A stretch of 64,000 nt of DNA from Nageia nagi. Its lineage: Eukaryota; Pinophyta. The position numbers and the translations under genes were made by a program. Below the pieces are notes generated by a model. It had not been told where the DNA came from, made no database searches, and worked only from the letters and a program-made list of their open reading frames with translations. Numbering within the stretch: position 1 is the first letter of the stretch; each line of letters starts with the position of its first letter. Of this stretch, positions 23,999-37,199 are shown piece after piece. The stretch is taken from contig JBITNC010000001.1 of NCBI GenBank assembly GCA_050084985.1, positions 207,514,001 to 207,578,000 on the forward strand, given 5' to 3'.

Positions 23999-26025
23999 TG
24001 AATAAGAACCACTTTTTTAAAAAAACCATTTTTGTACCATACCATGTACATGTCTTTTAAGCATAATTTGACTAAAATAAAAGGTATGTTTTAAAATCAT
24101 TTTAGTAAAATATACCTAACACATTAGAGCTTGTACTAGATATTTTTCCATACTTTTTTCATTAATATTTATTTTTATTAATTTTGTACTGGGCATTTTT
24201 TTCAAAAAGTGATCATGTCCATCCAACATAATTTGATCTAAACTTAATCATTTTTCAATTTTTTAACTCTTATAGAGAATTCTATGAACTTTTCCATATA
24301 TAATTTTTTTTCCATAACACCCCCCCAAAAAAAATTTATTAAGAAAATATGAGACCCTCATATTTCAAGTATATGGACTACTTTTACTAAAAAATAATTA
24401 AAAATATAAAATCTTATATAATTATAAAAAAAATACATATTTGAAATCTACACTCTTTAATATATAATGGGTTTTAATTTCATGAAAACATTCTACCAAA
24501 AGCTCCATCAAATGTATGTATTTTAGTTTTAAATATCAAGATGCCAATATTTATTGGGGTACTAAACTTAAATTAGGATCCCAATTTTAATATATTAAAA
24601 TCAAGATCATGATTCTTTCAAATTTGAATTTTAACTTTGTCAATTTTCCCCACTTCCCCTTTAAGTGGACTCAACTTCTTTCTTTCACCCACATATAGTA
24701 TACTTTTCCATCCTAACCCATTTGAGTTCTATAATAATATCTTAATCCATCATGAGATCTTCATACATTTAAACAATTTTGTGATTAATTAAACTTCCAC
24801 ATCTTTAATGACTTCTACATTAGCCTCTTCAACTTCTTCCCATAAAGGCAAGCATCAAGTAACACACTTTTCTAACATTGGTATTAAATATTGCAAACTT
24901 TTTTATACATTTTTATGTGTACAAACCATGGAATACCTTGGACATCTTGATGCTTAAAAAAGTTATCAACAACACCAAGGTATCATCATTTCCTTTGGAC
25001 TCTTACCTATTGAGTTAAAATTAGTCTATGGGGTAGTTCATTTATCCATAGCCTCTTCGTATATTAGTATAAATATTGATGTTGATAACACTAAACCTCT
25101 TAACCTCACATTCCTTGAGAAATAATTCAAAGAGAAATGTGGTTAGAAAGGATTTGATCTAGGCAAATATAAACATGAAACTCATTATCCTTCTTAAATT
25201 TACCTATATACTTCTTGAGGATATGACTATACTTAGATATCACAAATCTTCTCTTTCAAAATAACTTCATGGCTAGAAAGAATAATCATCTTCTTCCTTA
25301 GATAGTGAGGAGAGAACTACAAAGTTTGACACTATAGTTTTATTACCAAAAGATATTTTTGATGAATATTTATCTTATTATAGATATCGTGATATCCCGC
25401 TTGTGGAATTATGATATTAGTATCTTTGTATTCATACAAATATACCAATAATAGTACATCTCATCACTTTTAATTAGTGAACATGGTTGATATATACCCT
25501 ATTGTCATACATCATCTGTCCATCCCACACAAATATAAGGGATATTCTTACCATATAATCATATACATAAGCCTAAAATAGCTTATTTAGCACCCTAGCA
25601 TAGCTTATTTTAAAACTTTAGGTACCTTTCTTTAGAGATTCAAGAGATATTTTATCATCACTAGGTTGCTAATCGTAAGAGTTGATCATAGGATGTACAT
25701 ATACAATCACCTTACCTCCTCATTTGTATGAATGTAGGAGATATTTTGATTGATGTAGATGAAAAATATATTGATTTGATCAATGTAGTATATTTCTATT
25801 AGTCATCATCATCTTCATGTATTTTACTAGATTGTACCTTCACAAAGAGGATTAAAGTTATCGAATGTTTAGATGGATTATCATAATAAACAACCTTAAG
25901 CATGATCAAATATAACATCTTACTTAAATACTTCCCATGAAATGGATCATATATTATTTTAGTGATTAATTCATTAATGATTACTATCAAGGACCTTCTT
26001 TTGATTCCATAGAATCATTATTTAT
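23999..26025. other. Unassigned AT-rich stretch between B and E1
   Basis: No coding motif is seen on either strand. The sequence contains A and T runs near 24310-24440 and no long repeat that I could pair with the rest of the window. It ends where the E1/E2 shared sequence begins. Confidence 0.5.
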
Positions 26026-26726
26026 TCATATTTAGTATATATACTCATATCCACTTCCTCGAGGGTAGTCAATAGTCATACTATCACCATTAGCTCCTAT
26101 ATGCTCCACTCTTTAGATAAGTTATCAAGGATAATGTTACCTAATGCCACTTCCTCATACTATAATACTAGAGATACAAACTCTTTTATATAGACCCATT
26201 TACATTTAGGAAAATATACCTAGGGCACATGTACATTAGGAATATCCATTCTCCTAGGAAGCACACATTGAAAACACTAAGGTATCATTGCAATAGACAC
26301 ATACAATATTCTACACAATGAGATTGAATACTTTAGAGAATCATGTGACAAAATCAACATGTTTTTTATGCTTTCACCATATTTTTTACCATGAATTGAG
26401 ATTGATTGCACATATGAGATATGGTACCATCATCCTATAAATGTTTACATAGTTTATGCATCTACATACACGATACACAATATAACTCAAAGGTTTTCAA
26501 CTTACATTATTTTTCTTGACTATAGTAGGATGCCTATAGGATATTATATAGTATATTCACTTATATTCATGCATGATACCCTACTCCTTTACACTAATAT
26601 ATGTTATTATTATATTTAGTTATTATAAGTAAACTCCCCTAAAACATAGAAATAGAGAGTTAAATCAACTTAACATATGGTTCATCATCCTTGGATATAA
26701 ATAAAAATTTAGATGTAGCTTTCCAT

Positions 26727-27000
26727 CTACCACTTTTAGATGATTTTGATGTAGAGGAGGATATCAATGATATGCCACCTCTAGGGGACATTGTTTATCC
26801 ACTCCCTTTAGGTGATTTTGATGGCATGCCACTAGACCACGTTATGTTTCTCCACCTTTGAGTGACCTTGATCTACCTCTTTTGGGTGACTTTTATAATA
26901 TACCATCTTTAGAAGACATAAATTTAGATGAGAATGTTCCCCATGAGGTAAGGATTTTCCTTTTATTGCTTCTATATAGGATTTTCTACTTGAACAAATG
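26727..27000 (+). pseudogene. Acidic Pro-Pro-Leu repeat segment of E1
   Basis: The plus strand reads LPLLDDFDVEEDINDM, PPLGDIVY, LPLGDFDGMPLD and, after a frame shift, LPLLGDFYNIPSLEDINLDE. It is a run of degenerate P-P-L-x-D-F-D units, repeated also in E2 (33104-33420). It lies upstream of RT, in the part of the polyprotein between protease and RT. I know no function for it. Confidence 0.5.
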
Positions 27001-27320
27001 CCTTATCATGTTTATCCTCATTATTAAGGTGACTAATATATAGAGATTTTATCTCACATATCATCATGGGATATGTAGGTATTCCTTTTCACTATTCCTC
27101 TTGTTAATGAGTTAATTTTCAAGTAGTTCATTTCAAGAAAAGATACTTTTATATAGAGTCACACTATTAAGAATCAACACATATTCAAAGAATAAACAAT
27201 AGAATTTATCAATCTAACAATACTATAATTTTTATTATCTTATCCTTGAATAAAAATTAATTAAATCATAAATACTTAATTTTTAAGAATAAAGTATGTA
27301 TAATTCATCAAAACTAGTAT

Positions 27321-28077
27321 TGTTGATATGTGTTTTGGTATCACCTAGAATTTCACTCTAAATAAACTAAAATCATATAAACATTTATTATATGATTTAC
27401 CTAAGATAATTAACTCAAATAAATATTAAGGGAATATCATAATGTAGTAATATAATAATAAAATTACATTGATATCAATATGTAAAATGTAGCTACATGC
27501 ACTAAAGAGAAAGGAATCAAGTGAAAGATAAATACTTATGTGTCCTTACCTATGTCGATGTTAAGGATATGATAGATGAACTTGTTTAATATTAGTGACG
27601 TTGATTTGTTAACCAAAAGGCCAACTATAGAAGAAACACCAATGTAGGAACAAATATCTTAGAGCTCAACATAGGTGCAAACATTAGCACAAGTGTGAAT
27701 GTTCTTGAGGAATAAGATTCAATAATAAATATAGATAATAGTAGATAAGATGATAAGTTAATTTGAGCATATGATCATGGAAGTGGATAAAAGTTATTCT
27801 CTTAAGTGATAACAAGATTCTAGTATTGATAGGTGGCATTTAGAAAACACTCTAGTGTAGGGTATTAGCTATCAAGATGTAATCTTGACATGCTTTCCCT
27901 AGGTTAGAGATACTTACATTTATATTAGGTGTGATATCACCATTTTACCCCTTAAATATTGGTTGAAGCCATCTCAGTATACCTAACATAAAAAATATGA
28001 CTAAATATGATTAAATATGTGTGTAAATTAGCACCTAAGTGGTACCATGTTAATGGGACCACTTTTAGGTGTCAATA
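27321..28077. mobile_element. Solo LTR inserted in E1
   Basis: 757 bp bounded by TGTTGA and TCAATA (a perfect inverted end would be TCAACA) and flanked by AGTAT (27316-27320) and GGTAT (28078-28082). The paralogous E2 site at about 33735 is empty and reads straight from TTAGTAT into the shared AGAGGAAGAGTAG. No coding sequence is inside. These facts fit a solo LTR left by recombination; its family is not represented elsewhere in the window. Confidence 0.82.
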
Positions 28078-28399
28078 GGTATGTTAGAGGAAGAGTAGTT
28101 ACAACAATTAGTTGGGTTTATACCCAAAATGTAATTCCTCCTAGACCATAGTGAAGTATTCCTAATAGGATATTACCAATGCTTCCCATGTACTAAGTAG
28201 GATAAATTATTATGAATTCATAGAACATATCCCCACCCTCCCTCTTAAGGTGATCAATTGATTGAACAACATACAACATACACTCAAAGAATAAGATTTC
28301 ATGTTATAATTCCTAATTGCTTTCTAATTCTTCAAAATTTCAAAAATAACATAATTCTTCAATATATACCAAGAGAATAAAATCCATATAACCTTACTA

Positions 28400-29120
28400 A
28401 AACACTACTCAAAGGGCTATGGATGGTCTTATATGGATACGCTTAGAATCAATCCTAATATTATTATTCATAAAATTATTACCCAAAATAATTCCAAATA
28501 TTACAAATATCAGTTGAGTAAAATGCATCCAATTTGTGCCCCACTTATCAAATAAGAGTTATAAAATCTACTATAAGTGGGTTGTATATATCCCATTGAC
28601 TATCTTGAGTGGGTATCTGATATAGTTTCAATGATCAAATCCAATGGAGTAATCAAATTCTACATTGAATTTCATGATATAAATAAAGCATGTCCCAAGA
28701 ATAACTTTCCACACAAAAATATTGATCAAATAGTATACATGATAGCAAGACATGAAATGATATCACTTATGCATGGTTTATCTAGATACAATCATATAAA
28801 TATAAATCTTAAAGATAAATATAAGACTTCATTCATAACACCTTTGGGGACATTTTTCTATAAAGTCATATATTTTGGTGTTAAGAATGTTGGATCTACC
28901 TACCAAAGAGCCAAGGAATATATATTTCATGGCATAATGCATGATATCATGAAATATTATATGGATGACCTTCTTGATAAATCCAAATAATGTCATGATC
29001 ACATCTCACTACTCAAGATAGTATTTGATGGACTTTTAGAATAAAATGTTGGGCTAAATCCAAAGAAATATTTCTTTTGATTACTTTCCAAAAAGCTAAT
29101 AGGGTTCATTATCTCATAAT
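28400..29120 (+). pseudogene. Reverse transcriptase of E1
   Basis: The piece 28577-28990 stays open for 137 codons and covers the RT palm: FHDINKACPKNNFP, then SLMHGLSRYNHI, TPLGTFFYKVIYFGVKN, STYQRAKEYIF and YMDDLL. The first catalytic Asp (normally LMDG) reads His, while YMDD is kept. Downstream LNPKKYFF and KLIGFI continue the thumb. The conserved ACPKN and FGVKN motifs leave no doubt about the family. Stops before and after make the full frame inactive. Confidence 0.85.
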
Positions 29121-30300
29121 AAGGTATTTAAATTGATCGCACTAAAATAAATATCATTATTAAACTATCACTTATAACAAATCTTAAATGGCTCAAATCT
29201 TTATAGGGGATAATTAAGGCCATTCAATGTTTATCTCATAATTTTTTTATCGATGTTGATCATTTAATAATATGCTCAAGAAGGGTGAAAATTCATATTG
29301 TAATAAATATTACCAAAAATCATTTTAATAAATCAAGCAATATCTCTTAATCCCTTTAGTATTATCCCCTCTTGAGGAAAATAATTCATTTTACTTCTAC
29401 ATAAATGCTATTGATATTTGCCCTTGGGGTAATTTTAACTTGGAAGAATGACAAAGGTCACAAATAAGAAATTTACCATATTACTCTTACTCTCATGATA
29501 TATTAGATGCACTATGTTCATATTAAAAATATTTATCTTGCAATAGTCTTTGTGAATAATGAGTTCATTCATAAGATGCTTAATCACAAGACTTATATCA
29601 TTTCTTGAACTAACAAATTAAATTATATGATGAACAAGAAATATCATAATCAATGTACCTCAAGATGGATTATGTTCCACATATAATTTGAATTAGAATT
29701 CATCCATCATAAATCCATCAAATACCAATTCATAGAAGACCTACTAATATAAGCTCCAATTTAGAATGACCAACATCTACTCTTCAAATTTCTTGATGAA
29801 TAAATATTTAACATATTTAAGCAATAAGAAGAAATATATACAAAGGAAGATGAATTCAAAGAAACTCCTTAATTTTATGGTTCTAAATGCATTCAAGGAT
29901 TAGGTTTATATCTAATCCTATCACACCATAAAGAGCTACTCTTCATCTCTCCTTTAAGTTATATTTCAAATGCACCAATAATATGGAAGAATATGAGGCA
30001 CTCGTACTTGGCTTACAAGAAGTAGTTTTAGTTGATTTCAAGACTCTCCATATTTATGATGATTCTTAGCTATTAGTAAATCAAGTCAAAGAAATCTATC
30101 AATATAAGAATAAAAATCTTTAGAAGTGAAAATTCTTGGTTGACCAATGCCTCGAATAATTTGAGGATTATACCATTGAGTCCACACCATGATAAAATAA
30201 GAAATTTATTGATATAATGGCTTCTCTAGATCCAATAAAACTATCTACATCTAAGGATAAAAATATTCATGTTATCTTGTGTAAACTACACATGCCATCA
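29120..30300 (+). pseudogene. Two RNase H domains of E1
   Basis: The first domain (to about 29850) shows a HFTST-like strand, CPWGNFNLEE and the KNLTYYSYSH-like segment in pieces. The second, archaeal-type, lies at about 29950-30290: FKCTNNMEEYEALVLGLQE-like residues (Glu kept), the YDDS strand with a stop before LLVNQVKEIYQY, and a decayed last Asp region. Order and spacing match B and D. Multiple stops are present. Confidence 0.75.
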
Positions 30301-30479
30301 ATTGATTAGTTGAACCTTCCTACCATTAACTATCTTGAGCATGAATACTTTTTGCCTTAGTATATAGATATATAAAACTATCTAGATGTGGTACTTGTTC
30401 CATTTTGTATCACCTAGGGTAATAAGATAAACTGCTAATTTAAATTTACATGCTACATCATACTTGAAAACATTCTCTA

Positions 30480-31590
30480 TCATTGTAAACATGATAGGAT
30501 TCTCCTTTGTTATCTTCATGGTCCTAAGACTTAATTTGTTATTCAAGTACATGATGAATCTTATACAGGATACTTAAATGGCATATTTATTTTTTTTAAA
30601 ATCCTTTGCATCAGTTACTATTGGTTTATACTCAATAATGATTATTTGATCATTTCAAGTAATGCTTCAAATATCAACAACACTCCAACAAGATATATAT
30701 TCCAATATAAGTATTTCATTTATTTAAGGATTGGTCATTTTCTTAATGGGAACTTGATCTCCTTGGAAAAATTCATTCAAAGTCTTCTCAACAACATGAA
30801 TTTATCATCAGTAACACTTAGTATTTTTCTAAGTGGGTTGATGTCATTAACCTCTTCTCAACAACTAGACCATAAATTGTAAACCTCATTCATCACCATA
30901 TCATTTGTAGGTTTGGCATCCCTAGGAAAATCATTCAAGAATAAGGATATGAAACAACTATGTGATAAGTAAAAAATCATTCAAGGATTCTCTACTCATT
31001 ATTATCCTTAGGGAAATAGCTAAGTTGAAGCCTCAAATAAAACTCTCATTAGAATTCTTAAAATTTTCACCAATGATACTAGCCACGAATGGCATCTTCA
31101 ATTACCCATGACTTTATTGGCTTATCATATAAGCATAAAAATACTAACAAGAAATACTCCTTTCTCATTATTCTATAGATTTGAAGTTATCTTACCACTT
31201 GAAATTGATATCCCATATCTTTTAATCATACTCTAATCTACCATATATGATAAATAAAAAATACATGGACAATTTGTACAATTAGGACTTCTTGATGAAG
31301 AATCAATTCCTTGCAACAACTTAGAATCTATCAAGAGAAAATTAAGTAATAATGCAAGTAGTACATCAAATATAGAGAATTTTAAATTGATTATCTTATT
31401 CTAAAATAAAATCAAAAAGTTATTAAGGAAGAAATAAGAACAAAAAAGGAAATTTTATGCCTCACTAACTTGATCCACTGTTCACCATTCATAAATATAT
31501 ACCAAGTGCTTATCAATTAGACACACTAGAGGGTGACCTATTATTTGATATAGTCAATATTATTCACCATTGGTCCTTATATGCTTGAAT
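30480..31590 (+). pseudogene. Integrase of E1
   Basis: The zinc-binding part is at about 30545-30620 (VHDESYTGYLNG, ISYYWFIL). The core is decayed at its first Asp; its later part reads STHYYP, then VEASNKTLIRIL (third acidic residue present, about 31025), LLAYHISIKIL, TPFSLFYRFEVILPLEI (about 31150-31210). The tail resembles other Tat integrase ends. The frame has many stops. Confidence 0.78.
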
Positions 31591-31620
31591 TTATATATAA
31601 TATCAAAGAACATAAAACAT

Positions 31621-32378
31621 AAAAAATATGGAACCACACTTTTATTTATATACTTGATTAAATTGCTAATTTATAAATGTGTTTAAATCAGGAAGATAGA
31701 GATATCACCTTCTCACCTATCTTGACTTCACCCCATCCACCTTCTACATCCATATTATGCCTTTATTCATCTATAATCCATGAGATACTACAATCCTACC
31801 TAGTTATTCAAATCAAAAACTTCATGAGTCTTAGCACTATGTGAAAGTTTATAGAACTCATAAAGAAAATATAGGAGAAAAAGAAAACTAAAGTAATAAA
31901 AAAATCCAATAATATGACCTCCAACTAGGGGCATGAATGTATATGGGGAAAAGGAAAAATAATAAATAAATAAAAAGGGGAAAATAAATATTAGCAAGAA
32001 AAATAAAAATCCTTCCTTTATCCAATAAGATGACCTTAAGCGAAGAGGTATGAATGTAGAATGAAAAATCAATTTCTAAGTACTTTAGGTATAATCAAAA
32101 TACTTGGGGGAACCATACATTTTTTGAAGAAAATATCTAAAGAAATATTTAATTAAACTAATTAATTAACTAAGTCAAAAGCATATGAGAACCTTTTTAC
32201 AAAATGAAGTGTCCATAAGCCAGTTGAGGAATTTATGTCTACTTTTCATATACTCTCATAGACAACATAATCCATCATAGAATTACACCCATTTATGCCT
32301 TAATAAATAGGTTCTTCCTAATTCAAAACCTATCATCTATAGTAGTGAAGTCTTTTATAGAGACTTTAGTGTGTTTTC
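31621..32378. other. Spacer between E1 and E2
   Basis: AT-rich; no domain recognised. A 90-codon minus-strand open stretch at 32072-31800 is mostly Phe, Tyr, Ser and Leu from low-complexity sequence and is not taken as a gene. Confidence 0.45.
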
Positions 32379-33103
32379 TTCATATTTAGTAGAGATTCTT
32401 GTATCCAACTCCTTAAGGGTAGTCAGTAGTCATACCATCTTAATGAGTTCCTATATGCTTCACTCTTCATATAAGTTATTAAGGATATTATTAGTTGATG
32501 CCATTTCTTCACACTATAATGCTAGAGATACAAATCTTTTATACATTCCCATTGAGATTTAGGAAAATGTACTTAAGGCACATGCACATTAGGAATATCC
32601 ATTCTCATGGGAAGCATACATTGAAAATACCAAGGTATCATTGTGATTGATGCATACAACATTCTAAACAATGAGATTGAAGAATTTACAGAAGCATGTG
32701 ATAAAATCAACATGTTCTTTTTGCTTTCACCATATTCTATACCATGCATTGAGATTGATTGCACATATGATATATTGTACCATCATCCTAGATAAGTTTA
32801 CAAAGTTTATATATATACATATAGGATATGTAATATCACTCAAAGGTTTCCAACTTACATTATTTTCTTAACTATAGTAGCATGCCCAAATAACATTATC
32901 TATATTATTTAAATATTATGCTTGAGAATATATTCACTCATATTCATTCATGATATCCTACTCCTTTGCACCAATATGTTCTACATGATCTTTAGTTATT
33001 AGAAGTAAATTCCCTAATAAACATAGAAATAGAGGATTCAATTAGCTTAACACATGGTTCATCATCTTCAAATATAGATATGGATTCAAATGCAACTTAC
33101 CAT

Positions 33104-33420
33104 CCACCACTTTTAGATGATTTTGATGTAGAGGAGGATATTGATGACATGTAACCTCTAGAGGAAATTGGTTATATACCCCCTTTGGATGATTTTGATG
33201 ACATGCCACTAGACCAAATTATTTCTCTACCATCTTTGAGTGACATTTATCTACCTCCTTTGGGTGACTTTGATAATATATCATATTAAGAATACATAGA
33301 TTTAGATGAGAATGTTACACCTTTAGGTGAGCATTTTCCTTTTATTTATTCTATACATGATGTTCTACACCAACAAATGCTTTATTATGTTTATCCTCAT
33401 TATCATTTTGATTAGTATAT
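33104..33420 (+). pseudogene. Acidic Pro-Pro-Leu repeat segment of E2
   Basis: The frame reads PPLLDDFDVEEDIDDM, IPPLDDFDDMPLDQIISLP, LPPLGDFDNIS and IDLDENVTPLGEHFPF, interrupted by two stops. It is clearer than the E1 copy and shows three or four P-P-L-x-D-F-D units about 16-20 codons apart. Confidence 0.55.
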
Positions 33421-34244
33421 GAAAATTTTATCTCACATCCCATCATGGGATATGTAGGTATTCGTTTCCACTATTCCTCTTGTTAAAGTGCTCATTTTCA
33501 AGTAGTTCATTTCTAGAAAGGATACTTTTGCATGGAGTCACACTATTAAGAATAAACACATATTCATAAGAGTTGATCTCCCATAGGTACTTATTCAAAT
33601 AATCATAAATTGAGTTTATTAATCTTAAAACACTATAATTTTCATCCTCCTATCCTTGAATAAAAATTAATTGCATCATAAATACTCAATTTATAAGAAT
33701 AGAGTATGCATAATTCATCAGAATTAGTATCATAGAGGAAGAGTAGTTACAATAACTAGTTGGATTTCTACCCATAAAATGATTCATCCAATACCATGGT
33801 GAAGTATTCCTAATAGGATATTGCCAATAGTTCCCATCTACTAACCAAGATCAATTTTGATGAATAAATAGAATATATCCCCACCCTCCCTCTTGACATG
33901 ATCAATTGATTGAACAACATACAACATCCACTCAAAGAACAAGATTTCATGGTATAATTCCTCCTTGATCTATAATTCCTTAAAATTTCACCATCAATAT
34001 GATTACATTATATTTTGGCCCCTTAACCTATTCTTATTGAGGAAAAATGCATATCCTTCCACTCATTAATGAAGATATGATTTATATAGAAGGAATATAA
34101 CCATTTACCCTTACTCACTTTGAAAATGAGGATATTTCTTTATTATCTTAGGTAAATGAACACATATTCCTATAGGGGATCACCAATGATAATCAATTTG
34201 TATATTGACTTAGGATACCTACTTTGGTAAAACTAAAATAGATC

Positions 34245-34990
34245 ATGGATGATTACCAAGATGAAATGGAAACCTATTTACACTCTCAATTTGAAGATCA
34301 ATCTCCCATTATTAATGAAGGTACACTTGAATTTAATCTTGAAGAAATAGAAAATCCCAAAATCATACAAATTGGCCAATCATTGATAGACCAAGAGAAA
34401 GAAATCCACATAACCTTAATAAAATACTACTCAAAGGGCTATGCATGGTCGTATGTGGATATGCTTAGAATCAATCCTAATATTATTGTTCATAACATTA
34501 TTAACCAAAGTAATGCCAAACCCAAAAAATAGTAGCTGAGAAAAAGACATTCAAATTTGCCTCACTTATCAAAGAAGAGTTATAGAATCTACTAGGAATT
34601 GGATTTCATATAGCCCATTGACTATCTTGAGTAGGTATCTAACATAGTTTTAATGGTCAAATCCAATAATGCAATAAGATTCTACATCAACTTTCATGAT
34701 ATCAATAAAGCATTTTCTACTAATAAATTTCCACTCTCAAATATTGATCAACTAATAGACCTAATAGCAGGACATGAAATAAGAGCTACCCACCAAAGAG
34801 CCAATTCATACATATTCTATGATATAATGCTTGATATCATGGAATATTATGTGGATGACCTTCTTTATAAATCCAAATAACATCATGATCACATCTCAAT
34901 ACTCATATATATTCTTTAATGGTCTTTTAGGATATAATATTGAGCTAAATCCAAAGAAATGTTTCTTTGAATTCCTATAAAGAAAGCTAA
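34245..34990 (+). pseudogene. Pre-RT linker and internally deleted RT of E2
   Basis: The linker 34245-34532 stays open for 95 codons (IIQIGQSLIDQEKEI, YAWSYVDMLRINP) and matches the D linker. The RT follows at about 34600: FHDINKAFSTNKFPLSNIDQ, then AGHEIRATHQRA and YYVDDLL. Compared with E1, about 160 bases between the AGHE and ATHQRA motifs are missing in frame, which removes the first catalytic Asp strand. YVDD is present. It is dead. Confidence 0.82.
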
Positions 34991-35049
34991 TAGAGTGTAT
35001 TATCTAATACAAAGGTATTTAATTATATCCCACTAAAGTAAAGATTATT

Positions 35050-35322
35050 ATTAACATGTCTCTTTCAACAAATATTAAATGGCTCATATCTTTATAGGAA
35101 AGAATTCATGCCATTTGATGTTTCATCTCAAAATTTTCTAATTGATGTTACCCATTTAATAATATGCTAAATAAGGTTAAATATTTTGATTGGAATAAAT
35201 ATTACCAAGAAGCATTTGAAGAAATCATGAAATATCTAGTAATGCCTATAGTATTAACCCCCCTTGAGAAAAATGAACCATTTTGCCTCCACACAGATGC
35301 TATTAAAATTTTCCTTTGGGGA
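35050..35322 (+). pseudogene. First RNase H of E2, 5' part
   Basis: Aligned with E1 29160-29430; ends in a FCLHTDAIK-like strand at the insertion point of C. GGGGA at 35318-35322 is the left copy of C's target duplication. Confidence 0.7.
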
Positions 35323-35964
35323 TGTAATATCTAAATAATGCAATTAATGAAAATGGGGTTGATTAATGTACTATTTATATACTTTGTAAATATTGATGCA
35401 TATATCAGAAATATGGCAATAACATGTAGCAAAAATGTAGTAGTGTTTACTTAGATTCTATATTCATTTTGTTAATCATAAAAGTCATAAAACATAGATC
35501 ATACATTCATGAATAAGTACGTTGCTAGCATATTAGAATTGGCATGCCATCAATGTTGTAAGATAAGTGAAATTATAGATACAAACAAGAATGTAGCAAT
35601 GAGAAAATTAGCAAATAATAAAATTATGAACATACATGCAAACTTACAAAATAATAGATATGTAATGTCGATAGATAAAGTAAGTTGTAATCCTTAAAAT
35701 GATCTTCAATTAATAATCTTTGTATTAGTTTTAAATGATAATTTGCCAATGATTCACTCATGATCTATAGGTCATCAAATGATGCCTATATATATGATAC
35801 AAGTTTACATGACTGTGATGTTTTGATCCCTTGTACAATCTACAAGGGTCAAATACATGGCCTACACCTCTTTTATACATTTTTAATTATTTTTTTCATA
35901 ATAATATATTAAGGGATTAAAATGATTTATTAAATACATAAAGGTTCATTTTGAGGTGTCTACA
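35323..35964 (-). repeat. 3' LTR of element C
   Basis: Plus-strand ends TGTAATATCT and GGTGTCTACA. It matches the right LTR and the LTRs of B (shared GAGGTGTCTACA, GGTCAAATACATGGCCTACA). Confidence 0.93.
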
Positions 35965-35979
35965 TTTTCCCATGTTTGG
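35965..35979 (-). promoter_or_regulatory. Polypurine tract of element C
   Basis: Minus-strand CCAAACATGGGAAAA, adjoining the LTR; a mutated form of the B tract. Confidence 0.65.
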
Positions 35980-36469
35980 ATGTGATTGGAAATTACATGT
36001 CCAAAGAAGTGTAGCTAAGACATAGAAGAAATGTTTTTGATATTTTTATTGATGTTGTCTTTTGCTGAATGATGTTAAGGGTCTTTATGCTACCCCCTTT
36101 TTGACTTGGGTGCCCCAATAAAGATCTTTAAGTGGAGTAAACAAGAAAAATGTTGCTGAAGAAGTTGTCTTTAGGAATACTAGTTGGATGATATTTGGAT
36201 GACTATGAAAATCCATATCTGAGGCTAGATATAGAAGGTATGATTTGCCTCCTTTATACTATCTCAATCATGAATATGGATATTCTATCATGTCTTATAC
36301 TTGTTAACCATTTGCACTTACATCCATGCATCAAAATAGAGAGGTTACACTTTGGATTGGTGGAAATGATAATGAAATGTACATTATATGTGGCCCAACA
36401 GACTATGAGCATGGTGTTAATGCCCTAGTTTTGATAATAATTTCCTTCTATTTTGCTAGATCTATGTAC

Positions 36470-37045
36470 TTGTAATGAAATATTAGTTATGAAATAATTT
36501 TGGATGCACAATAAGTTGTTTTGTCTATTAGAGATGATCCAATATCAATATCTTGCTCACAATTACATTGTTGGTTTATCTTTTAAGTGAGTGAACTCTC
36601 ACTAGCCATATCGATTGCCATTAGTGATCATACATTTGTATGTCTATGATTCAAAGATAGTATGCTATAAATGGGTTCAAAGTAAAAACCATGTGGATAC
36701 ATAGAAAAATGTATCATCCATTAGAAATGATTGAATATCCAAAAATTACTAATGATTGTATTACCAATTTACTTTTAAGTGAGTGAACTCTCACTAGCCA
36801 TTTCATTGGCCATCAACGATCATATGTTTGTATGTTTATGATTTGAAAAAATTATGTTTTAGATGGGTTTAACATAAAAAATCATGTGGATACACAATAA
36901 GTTGTATCATCCATTTATGATGAGTCAATGTCAACAACTTGCCAATAGCTATATCATTAGGTTACTTTTAAGTGAATGAACTCTCACTAGCCATTTCATT
37001 GGTCATCAATGATCATGTGTTTTTATGTCCATGATTTGAAGATAT
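36470..37045. repeat. 192 bp tandem repeat of element C (about three copies)
   Basis: The AGTGAGTGAACTCTCACT core starts at 36586 and 36778, with AGTGAATGAACTCTCACT at 36971; the period is 192-193 bp, as in A and B. Confidence 0.9.
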
Positions 37046-37199
37046 TAGATTGTTAATTTTTTTTTTTTGCACACCACTAGTGTCATGCTAATAGTCAAGC
37101 ACACTATTGACACTATGTTCTACATGGATCTATACATAAAAAGAAAAGAAATTATGCCCCTACATTTGATATGAATTATTTTGCAAGGGCACAGAGCTA

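Larger units (their letters stand above)
26026..31620 (+). mobile_element. E1: degraded Tat-type retrotransposon copy
   Basis: Plus-strand remnants of RT, both RNase H domains and integrase lie in normal order. The 5' part (26026 to about 28370) is paralogous to E2 from 32379, apart from a solo LTR inserted in E1 (27321-28077) and a small deletion before RT. I found no LTR pair for it, so the ends are those of the shared sequence or of the last integrase-like residues. It resembles D more than A/B/C in the pre-RT and RT sequence. Confidence 0.78.

Noticed and set aside
15355-24003. Target-site duplication for element B
   Set aside because: TGGAC and TGAAT share only three of five bases; not enough to claim one.
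31800-32072. Minus-strand 90-codon hydrophobic frame
   Set aside because: Composed of Phe/Leu/Tyr from A-rich low-complexity sequence; no homologue in the paralogous copy.
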